The notes beneath the pieces are model-generated. The model had not been told where the DNA came from and did not search any database. It saw nothing but the letters and a program-made list of their open reading frames with translations. DNA of 11,279 nucleotides, taken from the NCBI GenBank assembly GCA_934636065.1, contig CAKTZW010000029.1, positions 1 through 11,279 on the forward strand, written 5' to 3'. The stretch comes from an uncultured Labedella sp. (lineage in GTDB: Bacteria > Actinomycetota > Actinomycetes > Actinomycetales > Microbacteriaceae). A program made the position numbers and the translations under genes. Below are positions 1 through 7,201 of the stretch, in pieces; position 1 is the stretch's first letter; every line of letters starts with the position of its first letter.

Positions 1-529
1 GTGCTCGTGTGAGGTTCGGATCCCCGAAGGGGGAGGCCAGTGTTGATGCGTCGATGCTCGCCCACGCGAGTCCCACACTGACGATCACCGGCATGACATC
101 GTGGAAGACGCGGATTTCACGCGGGTCCTGAGCCGCTTGCGTCAAGACCAGCCAACCGAGGGCGAGCGAAGCGAGCGCCGTCGCGTCGGCCGACCGGGCC
201 AGCACATCGCGAGAAGCCGCGATTCGAACCCTGATCCTCTGAGAAACCGACGACTCGGAACGCACGCCGAACTGGATCGTGACCACGATCCCGATGAGGA
301 GCGCATAGACAGAGAAGAGTGCGGACCCCTCGATCGGTTCGACGATGAGTTTCGGGCTTCCGGTCCCCGCCGTTCGCGTCGTCCAGGAGAGGAAGTGCAA
401 ACCGCCGACGAGAAATCCGGCGACGGCTCCGGCCCTGAGCATCGCGCGCGTCACCAGCCGCTTGCGGTCCTCGAGATCTCGATCGATCCGGGTTGCGTCG
501 GTATGAGAGAACGGCGAATCCGGTGCCAC
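1..529 (-). CDS. Four-helix integral membrane protein, function unknown (3' end outside window)
   Basis: I do not recognise this protein. Reading down from a GTG at 527-529 gives 176 codons with no stop before the window edge, so the C-terminus is missing. The N-terminus is polar and charged (APDSPFSHTDATRIDRDLED), followed by four hydrophobic stretches at about residues 33-50, 70-88, 114-132 and 143-160, so it should sit in the cytoplasmic membrane. A basic loop (QRIRVRIAASRD) lies between helices 2 and 3. The GTG start is chosen because GGGGG lies 5 bases upstream, no in-frame ATG lies nearby, and the frame has the expected G/C third-position bias. A competing ATG-started frame (117-551) is Arg-rich and lacks hydrophobic segments, so I treat it as a shadow. 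The gene lies downstream of the giant surface gene in the same direction, but a strong hairpin separates them, so co-transcription is doubtful. Confidence 0.75.
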   Translation of the reverse strand, partial: MAPDSPFSHTDATRIDRDLEDRKRLVTRAMLRAGAVAGFLVGGLHFLSWTTRTAGTGSPKLIVEPIEGSALFSVYALLIGIVVTIQFGVRSESSVSQRIRVRIAASRDVLARSADATALASLALGWLVLTQAAQDPREIRVFHDVMPVIVSVGLAWASIDASTLASPFGDPNLTRA

Positions 530-534
530 GGTAA

Positions 535-539
535 CCCCC
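535..539 (-). promoter_or_regulatory. Ribosome binding site of the left-edge membrane protein
   Basis: GGGGG on the minus strand lies 5 bases before the GTG at 529. It is a G-rich, imperfect Shine-Dalgarno match, and it supports the GTG start over the out-of-frame ATG at 551. Confidence 0.45.
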
Positions 540-639
540 AGCGATCGACATGTATGCGGACGAAGCGAACGGGCCCCATCAATCAGGCCCTCGGATTCCT
601 TCGCGGACTCGTTCGATGTTCACGCCGTGTTGACGGGCC

Positions 640-671
640 GATGGCCCGGCCCCTCCCGGGGCCGGGCCATC
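640..671 (-). terminator. Hairpin terminator after the giant surface-protein gene
   Basis: A perfect 14-bp G/C-rich stem (arms 640-653 and 658-671, GATGGCCCGGCCCC and its complement) closes a 4-base loop (TCCC). It begins 11 bases after the stop codon of the giant minus-strand gene. No U-run follows on either strand, which is common for intrinsic terminators in high-GC actinobacteria. It also insulates the membrane gene further left. Confidence 0.8.
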
Positions 672-682
672 GTTCCAGCTCA

Positions 683-811
683 CTACGCCTCGATACGGCG
701 GCGCGCCATGACGGTCACAATCAGGCCTACGACGAGGAGGATCGCTGCGGCGCCGAGCAGCCGCATCACGTCCGTTCCCGTGATCGCCAATGGTGGGACA
801 TCCGACGATGC
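683..811 (-). other. C-terminal cell-wall sorting signal (LAxTG, class E sortase type)
   Basis: The last 42 residues of the giant protein carry LAITG (bases 776-790), a hydrophobic helix of about 19 residues (LLGAAAILLVVGLIVTVMA) and a basic tail (RRRIEA). This is the standard three-part sorting signal. Ala instead of Pro at position 2 matches the LAxTG substrates of class E sortases, which replace the classic LPxTG housekeeping system in many high-GC actinobacteria. Attachment to peptidoglycan is inferred from that family knowledge. Confidence 0.88.
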
Positions 812-3800
812 CGTAGGCGGCACGCACGCCTCGTCGTCCGCCGCGAGACCGTTATGCCCGACACCCGCGGTGTTCGCGAACCCTCCCCGGCCATCCGTGC
901 CCGGCTCGGGGCACGCGAAGGTCGTCCCATCGGTGGCGCCCACGTCGATCGACGCGGTCACCTGCACGCGGTAGGTGTGGTTCTCCCCGGCCGCGAGGCG
1001 CACATCGGTACTGATGACGTTCACCTGGTCACCTTCTGCGCCCTCTCCAGTCCAGGAATCCGAGACCGTTACGCCCTCGGGCGCGGCCGTGACTGCGGCA
1101 TCCTCGACCTTGATCCCGGCACCGAAGCGGAGACGATCGGCGAGCGTGTACTCACCCGTCGCCGCTCCAGCGTTCGAGACCACGATCTCGTACCGCACCG
1201 TCCAGTCGCCGTTGTCGGCGCGGGTGGGCTTCCCGAGGACGGACTTGTCGATGCCGATCTCCGGAACGGACGCGCAGTCCGTGTCCGTGACCTCATTGCC
1301 GTTCTCATCCGTCAACGTCGCGACGTTGTTGAGGCCCTGCTCGAGGGTGTTCGATCCCCCAGGAAGCGTGCAGCCGGGGGCACCGGTGCCATCCTCCTCC
1401 GTGTCGGGCAGATCCAGCGGCACGTCGGCGACCACCGTCACCCGGTAGACGTGCGGTGCGTATCCCTCGTCGTCGAGCCCGGCGATCGTTACATCCGTCG
1501 CGATGCGGGTGTTGCCCGCACCGTCGAACGCGTCGTCGATCTCCACACCGCCAGGGCCCGTGACGGTCGCACTGTCGACACCGATCGCAGGAGCGAACCG
1601 GAAGCGGTCGTCGAGGTCATAGCTCGTCGCTTCCGTTCCGGTGTTGCCCACCGTCAGGTCGTACACGACCTCCCACTGCCCGTCGCCGATCGGAGTCGCC
1701 GAGACGATCGCTTTGTCGAGCGTCGGCTGCCCGGGGCGCACGCACTCGTCGTCCGAGTCCTCGATGCCGTTCCAAACGACAGTCGCGTCGTTGGAGAGGG
1801 TTCCGGGCAGGGCCTCGCCGTCACCATCGGTGCACGCATCGCCCGCGGGAACCTCGATTCCCGACAGGTTCACCGCGTAGCGCACCACGACGGTGTAGGT
1901 GTGGACCACGGGCGCTCCGGCCGCCGCTGCTACGGGCTGCGCCGTCACGATCCGGATGTCGTCGACACCGTCGAAGCCGGGGTTGATGCCGACAGAGTTC
2001 GGAGCGTCGGTCGTGACGTCCTGGATTCCCACGACATCGACGCCCTCGCCGACGGACAACTCGTCGTCGAGGTCGTACTGACCTGCGCCCGGGCCACGGT
2101 TCGTGACCGTGATCTCGTACGTGGCGTCGTAGACACCATCCTGACCGTCAACCGGCGTCACCGCACCGGACAGCGACTTCACGATGTCGATGAGCGGCAG
2201 CGGCGCGCAGGCCTCGTCGTCGATCGACTCACCGTTGTGCGTGAGCTGAGCGGCGTTGAAGAGACCACTGCCGGGCTCTCCGTCCGGCGCGCACGCGAGG
2301 TCGACGGGCGTCACGACGTCGAGGTCGAGAGACACGACCACCGCGACCTGATAGGTGTGCGTCTCCCCCGCGTCGAGGGATTCGCCTTCAGCGACCACGT
2401 TCACGTCGGCACCCTCAGCACCCTGACCCGTCCATCCGGATGGATCGGCGACGCCCTGCGGCGTGGACACGACATCCGCGGACTCGATCACGATTCCGTC
2501 GCCGTACTGGAGGCGGTCAGTGAGATCGTAGTCGCCCGGGGCACCTCCGACGTTCACCGCGCCCAGGTCGTAGGTGATCGTCCAAGTGCCGTCGCCGTTG
2601 GGTGTCGGCCCGTCCGCGATCTCCTTCGTGAACTCGATCAGCGGCACGCTCGCGCACACGCTGTCGTCAGCCTCGATGCCGTTGTGGACCACCGACGTCG
2701 AGTTGGCGAGACCACCCGCCGATCCCGGCTGGCACTCGAGCGCGCTCGGGTCCACGTCGTCGGCCAGCTCGAAGGTGACCACGACCTGGTAGAGGTGTGT
2801 GGCACCTGCCGCGAGCGTCACACCCGAGGCGATCACATTCTCGTCCGCACCGTCGGCGCCGAGGCCCGTCCACGATGACTCCGGCATGACTCCGTTCGGC
2901 GCCGACACCGTGGCGTCGGTGATGTCGATGCCCTCGCCGTACTCGAGTCGGTCGGACACCTCGTACTCGGCCTCGGCCGCGCCGAGGTTCTCCGCGAGGA
3001 TGTGGTACGTGATCGACCACGAACCATCGCCGTTCGGCGTCGGACCGTCGCTGATCGTCTTCTCGACCGTCACGGAACCGACCGTGATGCATGCATCGTC
3101 GGAGTCCTCGAGACCGTTGTGTCCGACGCCGGCCGTATTCGACAACCCGCCGGGGCCACCCGTCTGGCACTCCGTTGCAACGGGAGCGCCATCAGCGCCG
3201 TCGAGCGAGATGACGACCTGGACCCCGTAGGTGTGCGTGCCACCAGCAGCGAGCACGATACCCGTCGTGATGACGTTCTCCGGCGAGCCGGCCGTGCCGT
3301 CGCCCGTCCAGGTGTCGGAGGTGTCGACGCCGTCGGGCGCCGAGACGACCTCTGCGGATTCGACGACGATGTCGCCGTCGATGTTCATGGTGTCGGTCAG
3401 GTCGTAGCTGCCCGAACCGGCCCCGTCGTTCGTCACGACGAGGTCGTAGAGAACCGTCCACGTGCCGTCACCGTTCGGCGTCGGCCCGTCGGACACGACC
3501 TTCACGATGTCGATCGACGGGATCGGCGCGCACGCCTGGTCCTCCTCGACCTCGCCGGCCGCGTCGGTCAGCGCCGACGTGTTGTTGAAGGCCGTGTCGC
3601 TGTCACCTCCGTCGGGCCCACACGCCGTGGGGTCTGGGGAGCCGCCGGCGTTCTCGAGTTGGAGCGGCACGGTCGCGATGACCGTGAGGACGTACTCGTG
3701 CGGGGCGTAGCCCGCGTCGTCCGTTCCCGCGAGCTGAACATCCGTCGCGATCCGTGTCTCGCCGCGGCCGTCCCAGGCGGGATCCGCCAATGTCACGCCA

Positions 3801-6800
3801 TCGGGAGCCGATGTGACCTCCGCCGAGACGATGTCGGCCTGGCCGGTGAAGTGGAGGGCGTCGTCGAGCGAGTACGACGTGGACGCCGTCGACGTGTTGG
3901 ACACGTCGAGGCCGTACACGAGCTCCCACTGACCGTTGCCGATCGGTGTAGCGGAGACGAGCGACTTGGTGTGCGTCGGGTCGCCTTCCACCTCGAGACC
4001 CGCCGGGTCGCAATTGATCGTCGGGGCGACGCCCGAGTCATCCGGGATCGCCGCACTACCGCACGCCGTGTTGACGACGGTATCCAGCCCGCCGTCCTCG
4101 AGGACGATCTCGAATTCGTGCACCTCCTCCTCACCGGGGACGAGTTCCGCCACCGTGAAGGACCCCTCCGGGAACAGGTCGTCAGTGATCTCGAGGTCGG
4201 TCAGCGTCCCCTGCCCTGTGTTCTCGATCACGATGCGGTAGGGCACCGTGTCGCCTGGACGATAGCTCGGGTAGTCCGTCACATCGTTGGCGTCGTGCCA
4301 TTCACCGTCAGCATTCTGCACGTATTTCTTGAGCGACGCCGAGTAGTAGTTCGCCACCGTGATGGGAGCCGATGTCCTCATCACGAGTTCGGTGTGTTCT
4401 GCGCGAGCCTGGGCGCGATTGACCAGAACGTCTCCGCCCTCCACACCGTCGGTCGATATCTCGATCTGGAACTGCTGCGTCGCACCCGGGGCCAGCCGCG
4501 GGCCGATCACACGCACGGCCGTGGCGTTCGGCGTGAACGTCGTCGACCACCCCACCGTGTTACCCGTCGGATCTCCCGCGGCTCCGTTCGTGCCATGCGC
4601 CGGATCATCGCTCAGAGTGACCGGATCGGCGGTCGTGTAGTAGACCGTCGCTCCTGGGGCGTTGATCGCGGTCAGGGAGTAGTCTCCCGAGAAGTCGGTC
4701 CCGCGACCGTCCCCGGTATACGGAAGAACGTCGATGACATCGGTGAAGCCCTGAGGAGATGTATCCCGGGAAGCGACCGTCACCGTCCATGATCCGGAAC
4801 CGGTCCCATCGCCGTCGATATTTGGGATGAACGGCTTGTCGGCAGTCTTCACGATGGTCGTGTACCCCGCGGCCACGACGGCGACCGAGGCCGACGTCGG
4901 CGCGGACGAACGGCCGTCGAGTGAAGCGACCACCACGTTGGTCAGGGCGGCACCGGGCTCGACCCCGGCCTCAGCGCGAGCCTGGTAGGTCTGGGAGTGA
5001 ACGACGTTCGTGGCGACATCGTCGAAGGTCCATGTCAACACCTGTTGCCCGTCGGCGGTCGTCGTCAGCGTGGGTTCGGGCGTCGCGGAGCCCGGAACAT
5101 AAGTCATTCCCGGCGGAAGCACGTCGCGGAGTCCGAAGCCGTCGACGGTCTCGGGCGCGGCAGTGCCGCCATTCGCTGAGTAGTTGATCGAGAAGACCGC
5201 GTTTTCTCCGACGAGCACTTGCGAGCGGTCGACGGACTTCTCGACATGCGGCGAGACGTTGATGATACGGAGGATATCTCGGCTCGGTGTCGTGCTCGAG
5301 TACAGTGCACCCGGAGTCGGCGTGATCGCGGTGGAGTCGACGGCCCATGCCGCGTTGCCGACTCTGTAGGAGTTGAGAGCCCATACATCGGCTCCCACGG
5401 GCGCATCCGCCTTGATGACGGCGCGCACGCGCAGGTAGACGCCATCATTCGCCGACGCGTCGTCCACACGATAAGTGGAACGCACCGCCTTCACGAGACC
5501 CGGATCGGCCGGCAGCGTCGACGTCCAGCTTCCGGCATCGATCGAGCAATCGCTGGAGAACGACTGAGGATCGTAGCTTGACGACGCCGGATCGAGACGC
5601 GCGTCGGTTCCGACGTAGTACGACAGGGCAGCGGCTTCGAAGGGAACGACAGGGTTGCCTGCAGACCAGGTCACGCTGTCTGCCGATGTGAACTCGAGGT
5701 GACGCGTGTCGATGACGGAACACTGACCGATGGACGTACCTGCCGCGAGGCCACCGTTGTGGAGCAAGCTTGCGTTCTGCTGCAGTACCTCGGTCTGCGG
5801 CGCGACACGGTAGGAGTCGTCCCAGTTCGTTCCGCCGGCGCCCGTGCTCGAGCGGATCCAGGACGCGTTCCAGGTTCCGCTGGGCGTCCACGTCTTCGAC
5901 GATGAGTTGTTCTGTGAGTCGTCGATCGCTTGTGTCGTCGCGTTCACCGCTGAGACGTAGGTGGGCGTGGACGAGGAGAGAGCGACGCTGGTAGGCACGC
6001 TGGTCATCAACCGGAAGACGACGCGGCCGCTCGCGATCGCAGAACGATCAACGGGGAGGCGCGAGCCGGACGAGTCCTCGGTCGGGACCTGAGAGAGCGA
6101 GTAATCGATCCCCGTCAAGGTCATCGTGAAGACATTCGGCGTACTGGTCGGGGTGAGCGAGCACGAACCCACGAAGGGCGCTACCTGCTCGGAGGGGTGC
6201 GCCCCTCCGGACCAGGGGTGACCCGAGCCGTTGGCCGCGGCGAAGGGGCCACAGCCCTGGCCTTGCAAGGTTGCCCCCGTACTGGCGTTCAGAGTCACCG
6301 TGTAGGAAACCGATTGCGGTCCCGGCTCGCTCCCGCGCAGCAGGTTGAGCGTCCACTGGAAGTCCAGGTCGACGACACCAGGCGTCGGCTGCTGTGTCCA
6401 GTTCGACGGACTGTCCCAGTTGATGTCCATCCCGAATACGCTGACGATCGGAATGGGATCGACCTCCGCTGTGGCGTCGGGTGTGGATCCAGACACCGCT
6501 ACGTCCTCTCCGGACGTTCCCGTCGCGACGATCACGGTCTGCACGGCGATCGCTGTGCCCATCGGCTTCGTACCGACGTTGCAAAAGAGCGTGGAACCGT
6601 CGGCCGAGAGCGACGAGACCGGCTGAACATCCTTGGTGAGGCAGGCGGCCGGAACGGCAGAAAACTCGCCGTTCATCACTGTCGCGGTGAAGGAGACGTT
6701 ATCGACGGGTTCGTTCTCCGGAGGCTCCTCTGCGTCGTTCACATTGATGCGCCATTCCACCGTCGCAACATCACCGGAAGCGAGTTCGTCCGGCGTTCCA

Positions 6801-6991
6801 TCAGCCCAGCGGGCGTCGAGCTGTGTCACCGGCGTGGCCGCGAATGCCGGAACGACGTTCGCCGCCACGCCCGTCAACAGTCCCGTCATCGCGACGAGGG
6901 CCACAACGGGCCGCCACCTCCGTGCGCCGCGACCACCCTCGACGGGCAGACCGACTGCGTTCCGAGACGATATCCAGGCCGTGAATGGCAC
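683..6991 (-). CDS. Giant wall-anchored surface protein with DUF11-type repeat modules and an LAITG sorting signal
   Basis: This is a predicted 2102-residue secreted protein, probably linked to peptidoglycan by a class E sortase and acting as an adhesin or surface stalk; the ligand is unknown. Order of parts: basic N-terminus (RGARRWR) and hydrophobic signal peptide to about residue 51 (cleavage after AFA); a region 52-578 with six Cys (117, 137, 247, 277, 424, 482) that I cannot assign; a canonical DUF11 domain 579-708 (K585, D623, N685); a second DUF11-like domain about 709-880; a third about 881-1006; seven tandem modules 1007-2060; LAITG at 2068-2072; a membrane helix about 2078-2096; and the tail RRRIEA. 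The GTG at 6991 is preferred because AAAGGAC lies 5 bases upstream and the product starts with a normal signal peptide. The frame stays open to a GTG at 7039, which would add 16 residues. Composition is acidic and rich in Gly, Thr, Asp and Val, as in Gram-positive surface stalks. No sortase gene is present in the window. Confidence 0.93.
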   Translation of the reverse strand: MPFTAWISSRNAVGLPVEGGRGARRWRPVVALVAMTGLLTGVAANVVPAFAATPVTQLDARWADGTPDELASGDVATVEWRINVNDAEEPPENEPVDNVSFTATVMNGEFSAVPAACLTKDVQPVSSLSADGSTLFCNVGTKPMGTAIAVQTVIVATGTSGEDVAVSGSTPDATAEVDPIPIVSVFGMDINWDSPSNWTQQPTPGVVDLDFQWTLNLLRGSEPGPQSVSYTVTLNASTGATLQGQGCGPFAAANGSGHPWSGGAHPSEQVAPFVGSCSLTPTSTPNVFTMTLTGIDYSLSQVPTEDSSGSRLPVDRSAIASGRVVFRLMTSVPTSVALSSSTPTYVSAVNATTQAIDDSQNNSSSKTWTPSGTWNASWIRSSTGAGGTNWDDSYRVAPQTEVLQQNASLLHNGGLAAGTSIGQCSVIDTRHLEFTSADSVTWSAGNPVVPFEAAALSYYVGTDARLDPASSSYDPQSFSSDCSIDAGSWTSTLPADPGLVKAVRSTYRVDDASANDGVYLRVRAVIKADAPVGADVWALNSYRVGNAAWAVDSTAITPTPGALYSSTTPSRDILRIINVSPHVEKSVDRSQVLVGENAVFSINYSANGGTAAPETVDGFGLRDVLPPGMTYVPGSATPEPTLTTTADGQQVLTWTFDDVATNVVHSQTYQARAEAGVEPGAALTNVVVASLDGRSSAPTSASVAVVAAGYTTIVKTADKPFIPNIDGDGTGSGSWTVTVASRDTSPQGFTDVIDVLPYTGDGRGTDFSGDYSLTAINAPGATVYYTTADPVTLSDDPAHGTNGAAGDPTGNTVGWSTTFTPNATAVRVIGPRLAPGATQQFQIEISTDGVEGGDVLVNRAQARAEHTELVMRTSAPITVANYYSASLKKYVQNADGEWHDANDVTDYPSYRPGDTVPYRIVIENTGQGTLTDLEITDDLFPEGSFTVAELVPGEEEVHEFEIVLEDGGLDTVVNTACGSAAIPDDSGVAPTINCDPAGLEVEGDPTHTKSLVSATPIGNGQWELVYGLDVSNTSTASTSYSLDDALHFTGQADIVSAEVTSAPDGVTLADPAWDGRGETRIATDVQLAGTDDAGYAPHEYVLTVIATVPLQLENAGGSPDPTACGPDGGDSDTAFNNTSALTDAAGEVEEDQACAPIPSIDIVKVVSDGPTPNGDGTWTVLYDLVVTNDGAGSGSYDLTDTMNIDGDIVVESAEVVSAPDGVDTSDTWTGDGTAGSPENVITTGIVLAAGGTHTYGVQVVISLDGADGAPVATECQTGGPGGLSNTAGVGHNGLEDSDDACITVGSVTVEKTISDGPTPNGDGSWSITYHILAENLGAAEAEYEVSDRLEYGEGIDITDATVSAPNGVMPESSWTGLGADGADENVIASGVTLAAGATHLYQVVVTFELADDVDPSALECQPGSAGGLANSTSVVHNGIEADDSVCASVPLIEFTKEIADGPTPNGDGTWTITYDLGAVNVGGAPGDYDLTDRLQYGDGIVIESADVVSTPQGVADPSGWTGQGAEGADVNVVAEGESLDAGETHTYQVAVVVSLDLDVVTPVDLACAPDGEPGSGLFNAAQLTHNGESIDDEACAPLPLIDIVKSLSGAVTPVDGQDGVYDATYEITVTNRGPGAGQYDLDDELSVGEGVDVVGIQDVTTDAPNSVGINPGFDGVDDIRIVTAQPVAAAAGAPVVHTYTVVVRYAVNLSGIEVPAGDACTDGDGEALPGTLSNDATVVWNGIEDSDDECVRPGQPTLDKAIVSATPIGDGQWEVVYDLTVGNTGTEATSYDLDDRFRFAPAIGVDSATVTGPGGVEIDDAFDGAGNTRIATDVTIAGLDDEGYAPHVYRVTVVADVPLDLPDTEEDGTGAPGCTLPGGSNTLEQGLNNVATLTDENGNEVTDTDCASVPEIGIDKSVLGKPTRADNGDWTVRYEIVVSNAGAATGEYTLADRLRFGAGIKVEDAAVTAAPEGVTVSDSWTGEGAEGDQVNVISTDVRLAAGENHTYRVQVTASIDVGATDGTTFACPEPGTDGRGGFANTAGVGHNGLAADDEACVPPTASSDVPPLAITGTDVMRLLGAAAILLVVGLIVTVMARRRIEA
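812..3973 (-). repeat. Seven tandem protein modules of 145-156 residues (coding repeat)
   Basis: In transcript order the modules occupy 3518-3973, 3077-3517, 2642-3076, 2195-2641, 1730-2194, 1262-1729 and 812-1261 (residues 1007, 1159, 1306, 1451, 1600, 1755 and 1911 onward). Each starts with a strand containing a conserved Lys (IVKV, VEKT, FTKE, IVKS, LDKA, IDKS), then an aromatic strand (W or Y in positions like GTWTITYDL), then a conserved Asp in a DxxD or ADRL-like turn (LTDRL, LDDEL, LADRL). A Gly-rich WTGxG or FDG segment and an HTYxVxV strand follow. A conserved Asn lies near the end (SNTAG, FNAAQ, SNDAT), often followed by HNG or WNG, and there are exactly two Cys per module. Modules 2, 3, 4 and 7 are one subtype, 1 and 6 another, and 5 is the outlier. 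They are DUF11-like immunoglobulin-type folds by pattern; boundaries are accurate to a few residues. Confidence 0.9.
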
Positions 6992-6996
6992 GCTGA

Positions 6997-7003
6997 GTCC
7001 TTT
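6997..7003 (-). promoter_or_regulatory. Ribosome binding site deciding the start of the giant surface gene
   Basis: AAAGGAC on the minus strand lies 5 bases before the GTG at 6991. The alternative GTG at 7039 has no comparable purine-rich element at suitable distance, so the shorter protein is preferred. Confidence 0.7.
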
Positions 7004-7019
7004 CGCTACGAGACTCCAC

Positions 7020-7060
7020 ATGCACGAAAGTCGAGACACGCGAGGTCAATCGCGTCAACT
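7020..7060 (-). promoter_or_regulatory. Weak candidate promoter of the giant surface gene
   Basis: Two -35-like hexamers sit close together on the minus strand: TTGACG (7053-7058) and TTGACC (7044-7049). Neither has a good TANNNT -10 box at 16-19 bases; the best is a poor match around 7029-7035. The hairpin at 7148-7186 implies that a promoter must lie somewhere between 6992 and 7147. This is only a pointer to where it may be. Confidence 0.25.
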
Positions 7061-7147
7061 GTCTCGCGGTGGAAGGGCCGCATACGGGTGCACGGCAACC
7101 TTGTGGTCCGCCCTCCTACTCCTCCCCAATCAGGGCACGTCGGCAGG

Positions 7148-7186
7148 GGCCGGTCGTCGCCTCGAGAGACGAGGAGACGACCGGCC
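7148..7186 (-). terminator. Hairpin terminator of the propeller/LamG/PKD gene
   Basis: The arms 7148-7164 and 7170-7186 form a 17-bp stem with one mismatch around a 5-base loop (AGAGA). It starts 15 bases past the TGA stop of the upstream minus-strand gene. No U-run follows. It should separate the two large surface genes into different transcripts. Confidence 0.8.
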
Positions 7187-7201
7187 GGAAGAGCGCCTGA
7201 T

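Noticed and set aside
571..590. Short inverted repeat GGGCC / GGCCC upstream of the membrane gene
   Set aside because: Five-base arms of pure G/C are expected by chance in DNA of this composition.
101..2878. A 925-residue open frame on the plus strand, antisense to the giant surface gene
   Set aside because: It is rich in Arg, Asp, His and Val with no domain, signal or hydrophobic core, as expected for the complement of a G/C-biased repeat gene. The minus frame has a signal peptide, repeats and a sorting signal.
812..3973. Regularly spaced similar segments resembling a large repeat array
   Set aside because: The units are about 440-470 bases, keep the reading frame and differ greatly in DNA while conserving protein motifs. 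This is a coding domain array, not CRISPR or non-coding satellite.
3002..4792. A 596-residue open frame on the plus strand
   Set aside because: Same antisense shadow composition over the same coding repeats and DUF11-like domains; no independent evidence.
6989..7039. Longer start of the giant protein at GTG 7039
   Set aside because: It adds 16 residues, including two Cys, ahead of a normal signal peptide and has no ribosome binding site, whereas GTG 6991 has AAAGGAC at ideal spacing.
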